Below are positions 25,486 through 34,386 of a DNA stretch of 64,000 bases, piece by piece. The notes beneath the pieces are model-generated. The model saw nothing but the letters and a program-made list of their open reading frames with translations, was not told where the DNA came from and made no database searches. The position numbers and the translations under genes are program-made. The stretch spans positions 46,536 to 110,535 of the forward strand of contig JAEYPH010000019.1 of the NCBI GenBank assembly GCA_023410875.1, written 5' to 3'. This DNA comes from Bacillota bacterium. GTDB lineage: Bacteria; Bacillota; Clostridia; Christensenellales; UMGS416. Positions within the stretch are counted from its first letter, which is position 1. Each line of letters begins with the position of its first letter.

Positions 25486-26964
25486 TTAGAAGATAATGCA
25501 GATCAAATTGTTCTTGCCCTCATTGACCATCTTCGTCAGCGCGTTGCGCATGCGGCTCTGGGCGTTCAGCGGCATACTGGCGCTCTTGTAGCTCATGCCC
25601 TCGCCCACCATGTCGAAGAGCGACTGCCCGAAGAAGTCGGTCTTCCACAGCAAACCGGGGTCGCGGGCGTAGTCGGCCTTCAGGCGGTTGAGGAAGTCCT
25701 CGGTCTGGCGTTCGGAGCCGATGATCGGCGTGACCTCGGTTGCCAGGTCCACCCGGATCAGGTGCAGGCTGGAGGCTGTGGCCCGGAAGCGCACGCCGCA
25801 GCGGCCGCCATGGCGCATAAGCTCGGGCTCGTCCAGATGGATGTCGGTGATGCCGGGGCGCACGTGGCCGTAACCGGTCTCGCGCACCGCGTTGATGGCG
25901 TTGGCCAACCGGTCGTATTCGCGCTTGCCATGGGCCAGGTCGTAGATGATGCTCATCAGCGATGCTTCATCGGTGATCTCCAGCCCGCTCTCCTCGCTCA
26001 GCAGCCTGTAGTACAGGCTGGCCTGGGGTATGATCTCCAGCTCCACGATGCCGCTGCCGGGGTGAATGCTTTGCACCTTGAGTGTCTCGATGTTGTCGGC
26101 CTCGTCAAAGGCCTCCACCATGTGTTCATAGTCCTTAACCTTGGCGATGGCCGCGCCGGCCTCCTTGACCAGTTCCACAACGAAATCCACCAGCCAGTGC
26201 CCCCAGGGCAGCGACTTGACCCACGTGGGCATCTCAAAATCCATCTGGCGGATCGGGAACTCGTAGAGCACCGTCTTCATGACCGCCTGCACGTCCTCGC
26301 GGCTCATGTGCAGCGCATCCATGCTGAGCACCGGCACACCATACTTGGCGCTCAGATCCGCCCGCAGCTCGCCGGCGGCGTCGGAATCCGGTACACGGCT
26401 GTTGAGCAGCACGATGAAGGGTTTGCCCAGCGCCTTGAGCTCATTCACGGCGCGCTCCTCGGCGGCCACATAGCCGGCGCGGGGAATGTCGGTGATGGTG
26501 CCATCGGTGGTCACGACCAACCCGATGGTGCTGTGGTCGCCGATGACCTTGCGTGTGCCGGTTTCCGCGGCAATGGTGAAGGGCACCTCCTCATCATGCC
26601 ATGGTGTGCGCACCATGCGGGGCTGGCCGTCCTCGGTGTCGCCGTAGGCGCCATCCACCATGTAGCCCACGCAATCCACCATGCGAACATGGCAGCGGGC
26701 GTTTTCTGAGAGGTTGACCTCCACAGCCTCGCTGGGCACAAAGCTGATCTGCGTGGTCATGATGGTACGTCCGCCGCCGCTTTGGGGCAATTCGTCCACC
26801 AGGCGTTCCTTGTGCCAAGACTCTTCCATCTCCGGCAGCACCATCAAGTCCATGAAGCGCCGGATGAATGTAGATTTGCCGGTGCGCACCGGGCCGACAA
26901 CGCCTACATATATATTGCCGTCGGTGCGTTCGGCCATCTCGCTGTAGATATCCATTTCCGCCAT
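25486..26964 (-). CDS. spoIVA: Stage IV sporulation protein A (spore coat morphogenetic ATPase)
   Basis: SpoIVA polymerises, using ATP hydrolysis, on the outer forespore membrane and anchors the spore coat. The protein is 492 residues from the chosen start, the same length as the Bacillus subtilis protein. Visible: the N-terminal MDIYSEMAERTDGNIYVGVV, Walker A GPVRTGKST (from residue 24), the switch-like DCVGYMVDGAYGD and the C-terminal end NNLICIIF, which closely resembles the conserved SpoIVA C-terminus needed for localisation. AAGGAG is well placed before the ATG at 26964; a longer in-frame start at 27048 would overlap the proposed sigma-E promoter. Its presence shows the organism belongs to an endospore-forming lineage. 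Confidence 0.97.
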   Translation of the reverse strand: MAEMDIYSEMAERTDGNIYVGVVGPVRTGKSTFIRRFMDLMVLPEMEESWHKERLVDELPQSGGGRTIMTTQISFVPSEAVEVNLSENARCHVRMVDCVGYMVDGAYGDTEDGQPRMVRTPWHDEEVPFTIAAETGTRKVIGDHSTIGLVVTTDGTITDIPRAGYVAAEERAVNELKALGKPFIVLLNSRVPDSDAAGELRADLSAKYGVPVLSMDALHMSREDVQAVMKTVLYEFPIRQMDFEMPTWVKSLPWGHWLVDFVVELVKEAGAAIAKVKDYEHMVEAFDEADNIETLKVQSIHPGSGIVELEIIPQASLYYRLLSEESGLEITDEASLMSIIYDLAHGKREYDRLANAINAVRETGYGHVRPGITDIHLDEPELMRHGGRCGVRFRATASSLHLIRVDLATEVTPIIGSERQTEDFLNRLKADYARDPGLLWKTDFFGQSLFDMVGEGMSYKSASMPLNAQSRMRNALTKMVNEGKNNLICIIF

Positions 26965-27006
26965 GCTGCCACTCCTTTTCAAAGCAGAGTACATACCATC
27001 GATTGA

Positions 27007-27034
27007 TGTATATGAGCGGAAAACGGAAGTATTC
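27007..27034 (-). promoter_or_regulatory. Candidate sigma-E promoter of spoIVA
   Basis: On the minus strand GAATACT (27028-27034), a 13-base spacer and CATATACA (27007-27014) resemble the mother-cell sigma-E consensus. spoIVA is sigma-E dependent in Bacillus. The match of the -10 is partial. Confidence 0.5.
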
Positions 27035-27054
27035 TTCACAAGGGGCAAAGAAGT

Positions 27055-27858
27055 CTATCCAATGGCGGAAAAGAAGGGTTCCAGCAGGCCCAGAAGATCG
27101 CCGGCAAAGGCGGCGAGCTCCTCCGGTTTATATGGATGCCCGGGCATGCCGGCATATTCCTGAAGCGCCGCGGCGATCACCCCGCGATGTGTGGACAACG
27201 ACCGCTCTGCCAGCGCCCACTGCCCGCCCTCGGCCTTGGAACCCACGAAGTCCGTGCGGCAGTAGCGCAGCGTGCGGCACAGGTTCAGTATCGTATACAT
27301 GGAGCTGCCGTGGATGTCCTGCGCGGCGTTGGAGATGTCATACCAAACGGCGCGCAGATAATCCTCGCGGGGTACGGGGCCAAACACCTGAGCGATGGGC
27401 GCGCCCAGCAGCGCAGCGCCGCGGGCCAGCGTCACGGTGAAGTGAGCCGCCAGGTCGGCGTCCTCGCCGCCGTGCAGCACCAGTTGCGCCCGGTCCTCCT
27501 TGTATGCCTGGTGCCAGCTGGAAGAATAGTGCAGCACATAGGGGATCGGGTGGCGCGGCTCGGCGGCGGCCTGGGCCTCTACCACGCTGAACTCAAAGCT
27601 GCGGAAGGCCTCTCCCCCATCGGCCAGCGCCATGATGTCAGCAACCAGGGCCAGCTTCACGCCCTCTGCCGGCGGTGCATCCACAACGGCCAGCAGGTCG
27701 ATGTCGCTGCTCCACGGGTGAAAGCTGCCCATGGCCAGCGAGCCGTGCAGATACAACCCCACAAGCGACGGGCCCAAATGCCGCGCGAAGGCCTGCGCGG
27801 CCATGCGCAGGCAGCCGTTTACCTCGTCTTCCCGCTCCCCATGGTAGTTAAATTCCAT
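27055..27858 (-). CDS. Nucleotidyltransferase, aminoglycoside adenylyltransferase (AadA/ANT) family
   Basis: 267 residues. The polymerase-beta-type nucleotidyltransferase motif is LYLHGSLAMGSFHPWSSDID (residues about 35-54), with the paired Asp of SDIDLL as metal ligands. The C-terminal half, with MYTILNLCRTLRYCRT and AAALQEYAG, matches the four-helix DUF4111 domain of ANT(3'')-type enzymes. Such enzymes adenylate streptomycin or spectinomycin, but chromosomal relatives outside resistance cassettes often have unknown substrates; there is no integron or mobile element here. It is followed closely by spoIVA, which probably has its own promoter, and preceded by the GT39-like gene 9 bases upstream. 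Confidence 0.82.
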   Translation of the reverse strand: MEFNYHGEREDEVNGCLRMAAQAFARHLGPSLVGLYLHGSLAMGSFHPWSSDIDLLAVVDAPPAEGVKLALVADIMALADGGEAFRSFEFSVVEAQAAAEPRHPIPYVLHYSSSWHQAYKEDRAQLVLHGGEDADLAAHFTVTLARGAALLGAPIAQVFGPVPREDYLRAVWYDISNAAQDIHGSSMYTILNLCRTLRYCRTDFVGSKAEGGQWALAERSLSTHRGVIAAALQEYAGMPGHPYKPEELAAFAGDLLGLLEPFFSAIG

Positions 27859-27867
27859 GGCTCCTCC

Positions 27868-29457
27868 TCACCATTCTGGCGCGAACACGGCATAACTTTC
27901 AAATTTAACCGTGGGCGTCTCGCGGCTGTCATAAATACAGCGGAAGTCTTCCGGCTCCTCGAAGGCCTTGCCGGCCAGCACAACGAGCACCAGGTCTTGC
28001 CCCTGGTCGTGCAGCCAGCGCGCATAGTCAAAAGGATCGTTCTCGGCGGGCTGGAAGTCGTAATAGTCCTTGTCCCACAGCAAATAGGACACTTCGTCAT
28101 GCAGGCCGGGCACCGTCACGCTGCGGATGCCTTCCAGATAGGGCAGCGCGGCGGACACCTGCTCGGGGTTGACCGTAACGACGGCGGTGTCCGCCCGGTC
28201 ATACCCCTCGCTCTGCAGGAAACGCGCCAGATTGCGCCCGTCGGAATAGGTGGATGTGGCCTCGATGGCTGCCATGGCCCCATAGCTTATCGTGCTGCAC
28301 ACCAGCACGACCAGCACCGCCGTGCGCATCAGCGGCACACCCCGGAAACGGACCTGCTCCACGATGGCGTCCCAGTGGGAGGAAGCGGCCGGGAACTCGC
28401 CGGATGTAGTTTGGGCGATCCAATAGCCCACCAACACCAGCAGCGCGAAAAGCGCCACGTGGCGATAGGCGACGTTGGTGCTGAACAGCAGCAGCGCCGA
28501 GAAGGGCGCCAGAAACAGCCCACCCAACAGCGCCGGCTTGAAGCGCCCCAACATAACTGCCAACGCCAGCAGAGGCAGTAAGTTCACATCGAAGAAGCGC
28601 ATCAGCGCAATGGTCAAGGGGTTGCTCTCGCTGAGCTTGTAGAGTATTTCCAGAACGCCGGTGTTGTCGCTGCCAAAGCTGTAACCCAGCACATTGCGGG
28701 CGATGTCCAGCAGGTTGGAGGTCAGCAGCTCCCCTAGTTTGGGGTCGGCCACAGAGGCATAGCGCGGGCCGGACAGCGTCAGCAGCAGCACCGCAAAGCC
28801 CGAGAGCGCCAGCAGCGCCACCACGGCCACCGGTATGCCGTGGCCGCTCAGGCGGCGCCGGCCCGCGGCGTCATGGCTCAGCAGGTGCAGCACGTCATAG
28901 GCCAGCAGCGCCAGCGCCGCCAGCGCGCCGTAAACGTGTGTGTTGGCCAGCAGCGCCAGCAGCAGCCCGTACCACAGCCGGTGCCTGCCATACCGCTGGG
29001 GGAAGATGCTGGCGATGGCGAACAGCAGCAGCTCCAGCAGCACGTAGTTGCGGGCCACCACGTTGAACGCAAAACCGACCAGATAGGAGAACAGCAGCAG
29101 CGCCCGCACCTGCAGCTTGAAAGGCGCACGCAACACCAACAGCGCGCCGGCAGCCACGGCCAGCGCCCAGTGCAGCACAAACAGGCTCTCATAGGGCAGG
29201 CCCAAGCGCACCAGCGGCCATATCAGCAGGAACCACAGCGCCGGGTGCCCTTCGATGTTCAGGTTGTCCAGCATCTGGCCCAGGCTCTGGTCGCGCACAA
29301 AAAGCCAGGCCTGGGCCTCGTCGCGCCAGGGCTCGTGCAGCAGCGCCAGCACGGCGCTCACCAGCGCAAACGCCGCCAGCAGCGCCAGCTCTACCCTGTG
29401 GGCAAAAAACCAAGTGCGGGAGGAATGTCCGTCTTTCGTTGTCATAGCAGTACTCAT
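27868..29457 (-). CDS. GT39-like polytopic membrane glycosyltransferase
   Basis: 529 residues with about ten hydrophobic segments and an outside C-terminal domain. The first outer loop reads LHEPWRDEAQAWLF, the acidic site typical of lipid-linked sugar GT39/PMT-like transferases, and DNLNIEGHPALWFLLIWP follows. The C-terminal 120 residues are soluble and contain short phosphosugar-free stretches of no clear family. Substrate and acceptor are unknown. A TATAAT -10 ends 8 bases before the ATG and no ribosome site is seen, so the message may be leaderless. It probably forms an operon with the nucleotidyltransferase gene downstream. Confidence 0.78.
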   Translation of the reverse strand: MSTAMTTKDGHSSRTWFFAHRVELALLAAFALVSAVLALLHEPWRDEAQAWLFVRDQSLGQMLDNLNIEGHPALWFLLIWPLVRLGLPYESLFVLHWALAVAAGALLVLRAPFKLQVRALLLFSYLVGFAFNVVARNYVLLELLLFAIASIFPQRYGRHRLWYGLLLALLANTHVYGALAALALLAYDVLHLLSHDAAGRRRLSGHGIPVAVVALLALSGFAVLLLTLSGPRYASVADPKLGELLTSNLLDIARNVLGYSFGSDNTGVLEILYKLSESNPLTIALMRFFDVNLLPLLALAVMLGRFKPALLGGLFLAPFSALLLFSTNVAYRHVALFALLVLVGYWIAQTTSGEFPAASSHWDAIVEQVRFRGVPLMRTAVLVVLVCSTISYGAMAAIEATSTYSDGRNLARFLQSEGYDRADTAVVTVNPEQVSAALPYLEGIRSVTVPGLHDEVSYLLWDKDYYDFQPAENDPFDYARWLHDQGQDLVLVVLAGKAFEEPEDFRCIYDSRETPTVKFESYAVFAPEW

Positions 29458-29464
29458 GGAACGG

Positions 29465-29493
29465 ATTATAGCAAAACTGGAAGATGATGTATA
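29465..29493 (-). promoter_or_regulatory. Candidate promoter of the GT39-like gene
   Basis: On the minus strand TATACA (29488-29493), 17 bases, TATAAT (29465-29470). The predicted transcription start coincides with the ATG at 29457. Confidence 0.6.
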
Positions 29494-29525
29494 GCAAAGT
29501 GGGGATTTTGAACTGGATAGGATTT

Positions 29526-29590
29526 CGCGCCGGTGGGCTCGACCAAAGGGCTTTCCGGTCGCCCTTTGGAAACCTTCGGCCCCAACTAAT
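29526..29590. repeat. Dispersed repeat A, copy 3 (inverted)
   Basis: Reverse complement of the A core. Hairpin 1 is CCAAAGGGC/GCCCTTTGG; hairpin 2 TCGAGCC-CACC-GGCGCGA has one mismatch. It lies about 65 bases from repeat B copy 2. Confidence 0.85.
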
Positions 29591-29637
29591 AGATTGGTTT
29601 TTATATGAGGCTAACCATAGTCTCAGATAAGATACCA

Positions 29638-29795
29638 ACTGTGAACGACTGCCTCAGGGGGATTCTTCGCTGCGCTCAGAATGACAGTGCGAGGTGTGCA
29701 GCCCGGCGCCGACGGCGATTTACTCGACGGAGGCAAACGCGCAACACGAAAGTAGTACGTAAAAGAACCCCGCCCACAGGCGATCCATCGTTCCT
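29638..29795. repeat. Dispersed repeat B, copy 2 (solo arm plus flank)
   Basis: GGGGGATTCTTCGCTGCGCT begins at 29657 and continues CAGAATGACAG. The following CGAGG, GCCGACGGCGATTTACTCG and CGGAGGCAA segments match copy 3 at 55735. Only one inverted arm is present. Confidence 0.7.
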
Positions 29796-29820
29796 GATCA
29801 ACCAGCATGGGATGATATAG

Positions 29821-29948
29821 ATAAGAAAAGCCCTGCCGACGGTTATCGGCAGGGCGAAAGCAAGCCAAAATGCAAGCCGTCCAGATCGCGGACGACGCAA
29901 CAGCATCGGCCGCGAACATGCGGCTAGGCGCTTTAGCGCCGACGCCGC
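29821..29948 (-). promoter_or_regulatory. Composite 3' structure, ftsZ copy
   Basis: P0 (29920-29948) is GCGGC/GCCGC plus GGCGC/GCGCC with a TAAA loop that holds the ftsZ TAA stop. P1 (29886-29915) is TCGCGG/CCGCGA, a one-base mismatch, CGATGC/GCGTCG and tetraloop TGTT, followed by ATCTGGA. P3 (29830-29855) is a 10-bp terminator GCCCTGCCGA/TCGGCAGGGC with GATAACCGTC at its tip and TTTTCTTAT after it. P1 differs from the rpsR copy by a U-A to C-G double change and a U-A to U-G change. Confidence 0.75.
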
Positions 29949-31279
29949 AGGAAAGGAGGCACATCCAGATCGTCTTCCTCGATTACGACATTGGGCCGGC
30001 GAGTGTCGCGATTGTCGCGGCTGTCGTCACGGTCATTGCGAACATCGCGCACATCGCGGTCGCTGCGGGCGTCGCGCTCCTGCTGGGCAGAATAGGTCGT
30101 GCGGGTGTTGTCATAGGACCGGGCGGGTTCCCGGTCATACGCGCGGGCGTCGCGGCCCTCGCGGGGGGCGCTGAACGTCGTCGTGGGGTTGTCATCGTTG
30201 TAGTTGGGCCGAGCGCCGCCGCGGGGCGCGGCCTGCGGCGGATAAGCGTCGCGGGGCTGGGCGCGGGGCGGTTCGGGCTGCTCCTCATAGCCGCCCTTGA
30301 CCGGCGGCTTGCGGGTCAACGGCTTGGAGCTGTCAAAGCCGGTGGCGATCACGGTGATGCGCACCATGTCGCTCATCGTGTCGTCTATGCCGGCGCCGAA
30401 GATGATGTTGGCGTTGGGATCCACGGACTTGGAAACCAGCGATGCGGCCTCCTCGATCTCCATGAGGCCCAGCGTCTCGTCGCCGGTGATGTTGATGAGC
30501 ACGGCCTTGGCGCCTTCGATGGTGGTCTCCAGCAGGGGGCTGGAGATGGCCTGCTTGGCAGCGTCCACAGCGCGGTTGTCGCCGGAGGCGCGGCCGATGC
30601 CCATGTGGGCCAAGCCCTTCTCGCGCATGGTCGTGCGCACGTCTGCAAAGTCCAGGTTGATCAGGCTGGGCATGGAAATCAGATCCGAGATGCCCTGTAT
30701 GCCCTGGCGCAGCACGTCGTCGGCCACGCGGAAAGCTTCGATCAGCGAAGTGCCCTTGCCCACGGCGCCCAGCAAGCGGTCGTTGGGGATGACGACCAGC
30801 GTGTCCACGCGGGGCTCCATCTCCTTGATGCCGCGCTCGGCGTTCTGCATGCGGGGCTTGCCCTCAAAGCCGAAGGGCTTGGTCACGACGCCGATGGTCA
30901 GTATGCCCATCTCCTTGGCGACATCCGCAACCACAGGGGCTGCGCCGGTTCCGGTGCCGCCGCCCATGCCAGCCGTGATGAACACGAGGTCGGCGCCTTT
31001 GAGGTTCTGGGCGATCTCCTCGCGGCTCTCCTCGGCGGAGCGCTGGCCCACCTCGGGGTTGGCGCCGGCGCCCAGGCCCTTGGTGATCTTTTCGCCGATC
31101 TGTATTTTCTGGTTGGCCCGGGAGAGCAGAAGCGCCTGCTTGTCGGTGTTCATGGAGATGAACTCCACGCCCTTCAAGCCGGACTCGATCATGCGGTTGA
31201 CGGCGTTGTTGCCTGCGCCGCCCACACCGATGACCTTGATCTGCGCAAATTGGGCCGCATCGATATCGAATTCCAGCAC
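29933..31279 (-). CDS. ftsZ: Cell division protein FtsZ
   Basis: Tubulin-like GTPase that forms the division ring, 448 residues. Seen: [12 protein letters not shown], the GTP-binding G-box [12 protein letters not shown], the T7 loop [11 protein letters not shown], and a C-terminal peptide [13 protein letters not shown] that binds FtsA and SepF. Between the folded core (to about residue 320) and that peptide lies an unusually long Arg/Asp-rich linker with repeated RD steps ([20 protein letters not shown]). The start is GTG at 31279 with GAGGAGG upstream. It is the last gene of the dcw cluster, 30 bases after ftsA, and ends inside the composite 3' structure. Confidence 0.98.
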   Translation of the reverse strand: MLEFDIDAAQFAQIKVIGVGGAGNNAVNRMIESGLKGVEFISMNTDKQALLLSRANQKIQIGEKITKGLGAGANPEVGQRSAEESREEIAQNLKGADLVFITAGMGGGTGTGAAPVVADVAKEMGILTIGVVTKPFGFEGKPRMQNAERGIKEMEPRVDTLVVIPNDRLLGAVGKGTSLIEAFRVADDVLRQGIQGISDLISMPSLINLDFADVRTTMREKGLAHMGIGRASGDNRAVDAAKQAISSPLLETTIEGAKAVLINITGDETLGLMEIEEAASLVSKSVDPNANIIFGAGIDDTMSDMVRITVIATGFDSSKPLTRKPPVKGGYEEQPEPPRAQPRDAYPPQAAPRGGARPNYNDDNPTTTFSAPREGRDARAYDREPARSYDNTRTTYSAQQERDARSDRDVRDVRNDRDDSRDNRDTRRPNVVIEEDDLDVPPFLRRRR

Positions 31280-31309
31280 GTGTGTTTCCTCCTCGTCTTG
31301 TGTGAGTAT

Positions 31310-32455
31310 CTAAAACAGGTCGCGTATCCGACCGATGATATCTCGTATGGTCGTGGTGCGGTTCATCGCCAGCGCGTAATTCAGCGTGGCCACGCCGCCG
31401 GTATAGCCCGAACCCAGGAGCAGCGGCGACTGGTGGGCATAGGGCTTGACGATGCGCCCCAGGCAGGAACTCAGGATGTCCTTTGCGCCGCGCATCATGC
31501 CCAGGCCGCCGCCGGTCAGGTATAGGCCGGTCTGGTTGTCCCAGGATAGGCCCAGCTTATCCAGCGAACTGCCAATGCGCTTACCCATGTCCCACACGCG
31601 GCTCTCGGCGATCTCCTGAGCGGCCAGCGCCAGCTCGTCCCGCCGCTCTGCCAGCACACTCTGGCGGTTGACACCCAGAATCAGCGAACGCTTGACCTCC
31701 TCGGCCTGCTCCGGTGTGAGACCCAGGGCCACAGCCAGATCGCGGGTGATGGCGCCGCCGCCATAAGGCAGGTTTTCGTGGTGCACCAGGCCGTCGCCTT
31801 CGGCCACGATGATGTCCATGCTGTGGTGCCCGGCGTCGATGACGACAGCCGTTCGGCGGCTGTCGCCGTCGGTGCGCACCAGATGGCCCGTGGCCACCGG
31901 CCCCGCCACAAAACCAAGTATTCCCAATCCCAGGGAACTTAGGATGCGGCAGGTCTCCCGGATGAAGGTTTCATTGGCCATCACATGGCTTACGAAGCCC
32001 TCCAGATGCATGGCCTGATCGCCCACCGGCGTCTTGGACCTTGTCTGCCCGTCAGCCAGATAGGCGATGGGCGTGCGGTGCAGCGGCACATACCCAACCG
32101 GGTGGTCGAAGTTGCCGGTTTCGGCGATCAGCCGGTCGATATCACCGTGGGAGATGACATGATCCCGGGCAGCCACCCGCACCTCGGCATGGTTGAGCGA
32201 CACATGCAAAAACTCGCCCGGCACCGACACATAGACATCACGAATGCGCCGTCCGGCCTGCTTCTCAGCGGCCTTGCGGGCGCCCAACACCGCTTCCTCC
32301 AGACTACCCATATCCAACCATTCATCATCTACAAAGCCGGCATAGCCCTGCAGGCCGGCGCCGGTCACCGTAAGGAGACCTCGTTCCTCCAGCCTGCCGG
32401 CCACAACGGCAATTTTGGATGTGCCGATGTCGATGGCGGCTGCCGATTTCATCAT
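31310..32455 (-). CDS. ftsA: Cell division protein FtsA
   Basis: Actin-like membrane tether for FtsZ, 381 residues. Motifs: phosphate-1 AIDIGTSKIAVVAG, the 1C subdomain starting ISVPGEF-like VSVPGEFLHVSL, phosphate-2 VVIDAGHHSMDIIV, the adenosine motif LYLTGGGLGMMRG, and a C-terminal amphipathic helix IRDIIGRIRDLF that inserts in the membrane. ATGATG at 32455 follows GGAAGG; the in-frame start at 32482 lacks a ribosome site. It lies between the small basic protein gene (117 bases upstream) and ftsZ. Confidence 0.94.
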   Translation of the reverse strand: MMKSAAAIDIGTSKIAVVAGRLEERGLLTVTGAGLQGYAGFVDDEWLDMGSLEEAVLGARKAAEKQAGRRIRDVYVSVPGEFLHVSLNHAEVRVAARDHVISHGDIDRLIAETGNFDHPVGYVPLHRTPIAYLADGQTRSKTPVGDQAMHLEGFVSHVMANETFIRETCRILSSLGLGILGFVAGPVATGHLVRTDGDSRRTAVVIDAGHHSMDIIVAEGDGLVHHENLPYGGGAITRDLAVALGLTPEQAEEVKRSLILGVNRQSVLAERRDELALAAQEIAESRVWDMGKRIGSSLDKLGLSWDNQTGLYLTGGGLGMMRGAKDILSSCLGRIVKPYAHQSPLLLGSGYTGGVATLNYALAMNRTTTIRDIIGRIRDLF

Positions 32456-32571
32456 GCGCGTTCCTTCCCGACCAGCGCTCAAGCTCGGATATGAAAAGTC
32501 ACAGTAATACTAACATAAAAAGCGGGAATAAGGAACAGCTATTTGTGATTTTCCCACTCTCCCGGGCCTTT

Positions 32572-32925
32572 TCAGCGGCTTTTCCGAACAAAATGACGAC
32601 GGATGCCGGCAAAATTGGAAAAGATGCCCCAGCCAAAATAGACGATGGCCGCCTGGTACACGGGCACGGCTAGCCGGTCGCCCAGCACGCACAGCGCCAG
32701 CGCCAGCACCAGGTTGCCACACAGCCCCAGCGTGAAGCCGCCGGCGGTAAACGTGCCCTCCAGATGATCATTGATGGCGCCGAACAACGCATGGACGATG
32801 ACCATCATGGCCACTGCGGCATACACCGACCAGCCTGCCGGTATGCTCACATGCAGCCACATGCCCACCGCCAAGCCGATAAACAGGCCGATGAGCGCCA
32901 ATAAAAGCGCGCGCAATGCGTTCAT
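32572..32925 (-). CDS. sbp: Small basic protein Sbp (DUF1290)
   Basis: 117-residue membrane protein with about four hydrophobic segments and a basic tail GIRRHFVRKSR. It matches the DUF1290 small basic protein that lies just upstream of ftsA in Bacillus and many Clostridia: the N-terminus LIGLFIGLAVGMWLH and VIVHALFGAINDHLEGTF are typical of that family. Function is not established. Its ATG overlaps the DUF881 stop by 4 bases. Confidence 0.9.
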   Translation of the reverse strand: MNALRALLLALIGLFIGLAVGMWLHVSIPAGWSVYAAVAMMVIVHALFGAINDHLEGTFTAGGFTLGLCGNLVLALALCVLGDRLAVPVYQAAIVYFGWGIFSNFAGIRRHFVRKSR

Positions 32926-33659
32926 CGGTCGTGGGACGCGCGCCGGGCCGCGTCGGTGGTCGTGCTGCCTGGGATCATGATGTCCTCCTGTTTCTCGACG
33001 GTGAAAACCACCCCGAACACTTGCAGCTCCTGATAAATATCCACGGGCTTGCCGTTGTCTCCTTTGAGGATGGCGTCATACAGGCGATCACCATCGCCGA
33101 TGGCATTGATGACGAAGGGCGGCGTCAGCGAGATGTCACGCACGTAGATGGCCGGCCCCGCGCAGTGGATGGCCGTGCCTTCCACCATGCGCACACCGTT
33201 GATGGACACCGCCTCGGCCCCGGCTTCCTTGAGCAGGTTGACGACCTGAAGCACGTCGCGGTCATGCACCAGGAACCAGTTGATGTCATAGAAGGAGCCG
33301 GCTTCCTGAATGCGCTCCCTGGGCGCGTCCGCCAGGCGCACCGCGACGCCGGGGCCGTGCAGCGCCGTCTCGCCTGCCATGCGGTCGGTCTGGTCCAACT
33401 CTCCCTGCAGCGTGGCGGCGCGGGTTTGCTGCTCCCCTAAGGCGGCCTGCACGGCTCGTATATCCTGCTGCAGTGCATCGGCCTGTGTTTGAAGCGTTGA
33501 GACGTCGGCGCCCAGTGCCCGGATGCTGTCGCGGTCTTGTATGGTCTGCTCCAGCGGCGTGGCCGCTCGTGCCTGCGGAGCGGCAGCCATTGCCAGCAGC
33601 GCCGAAAGCAGCGCGCACCCCGCCAGCAGCGCCGGCGCCAATCCTGCGGGCGTTCTCAC
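32922..33659 (-). CDS. DUF881 family protein (YlxW/YlxX-like), second of a pair
   Basis: 245 residues: a signal-anchor or signal peptide (about 8-33), a coiled-coil segment (about 40-95, QTQADALQQDIRAVQAALGEQ) and a DUF881 domain with the conserved VVNLLKEAGAEAVSINGVRM and PFVINAIGDGDRL. The partner gene upstream encodes the same fold, as in Bacillus ylxW/ylxX. The start is GTG in GTGA, overlapping the stop of its partner. These proteins lie outside the membrane near the divisome; their biochemical role is unknown. Confidence 0.9.
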   Translation of the reverse strand: MRTPAGLAPALLAGCALLSALLAMAAAPQARAATPLEQTIQDRDSIRALGADVSTLQTQADALQQDIRAVQAALGEQQTRAATLQGELDQTDRMAGETALHGPGVAVRLADAPRERIQEAGSFYDINWFLVHDRDVLQVVNLLKEAGAEAVSINGVRMVEGTAIHCAGPAIYVRDISLTPPFVINAIGDGDRLYDAILKGDNGKPVDIYQELQVFGVVFTVEKQEDIMIPGSTTTDAARRASHDR

Positions 33660-34372
33660 GGCTGGGCCACCGGCTGGGCATAACGATAATCCATGGTGCC
33701 TTCATAAGCGCCAACGGTCAGCGCATCCTGCCGCACTGTTTTGACGGTGTAGAACTCCTCAAAGGATTCCAACACGCCGCCATAGAGCTCCAGCGCTGTC
33801 TGCAGCGTTTGCGGGTCGCCAATGGCCTTCACTTCATAGGGCATGTCCGTGGCCACATGGTTGATGTTGATGTGGTCGCCGGCCAGGCGGATGGCGCTCT
33901 GGGCCACCAGGCGGTGGCCGTTGATGGAGATCGCCTCGGCTCCGGCGGCGTACAGCTCGTTGACCAGCGAGAGCAGCTCGGAATCGGTGATGTCCTTGAT
34001 GATCCTCGTTCGGCCGTTTTCCTCGTAAGTTCGGGGGTTGATCGTGAGGAGGATACCCTGGCCGGTCACATCGGTGAGCCCGGCATCCTGACGCGCCCGG
34101 GCGATGCTGTTCTCAAGGTCCTGCAGGGCGGCCTCCCCCTGGGCCTGATCGGCCTTGAGCCCATTCAGCTCGGCCTGCATCGAGGCCAACCGGCCGGCCA
34201 GCTCCGCCTTCTGTTCGCGCAGTTCATCCATTTGCTTTTCCAGCGCGGCGCTGCGGTCCGGCGACACGACGCCGCCGGCCAGCGATACGTTCTTCAGCTG
34301 CATCGCGGCCAGCAGGCCCAACAGCGCGCCCGCGCACAAGATGGCCAGCAGTCTGCCCAAGGTCTTACCCAT
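33656..34372 (-). CDS. DUF881 family protein, first of a pair
   Basis: 238 residues with an N-terminal membrane helix (about 6-23), a coiled coil (about 40-85) and the DUF881 domain: VTGQGILLTINPR, LVNELYAAGAEAISINGHRL and MPYEVKAIGDPQTLQTAL. I use the ATG at 34372; an upstream in-frame TTG at 34375 is unlikely. The gene sits directly after ftsQ, with 14 bases between, and overlaps the second DUF881 gene by 4 bases, so the pair is made together. Confidence 0.9.
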   Translation of the reverse strand: MGKTLGRLLAILCAGALLGLLAAMQLKNVSLAGGVVSPDRSAALEKQMDELREQKAELAGRLASMQAELNGLKADQAQGEAALQDLENSIARARQDAGLTDVTGQGILLTINPRTYEENGRTRIIKDITDSELLSLVNELYAAGAEAISINGHRLVAQSAIRLAGDHININHVATDMPYEVKAIGDPQTLQTALELYGGVLESFEEFYTVKTVRQDALTVGAYEGTMDYRYAQPVAQP

Positions 34373-34386
34373 CAATCATGTGCCTT

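Noticed and set aside
27055..27858. Acquired aminoglycoside resistance cassette
   Set aside because: No integron, transposase or repeats flank it, and base composition matches its neighbours; it is treated as a chromosomal family member.
29870..31525. 551-codon open frame on the plus strand
   Set aside because: Antisense to ftsZ and the end of ftsA; no ribosome site or motif.
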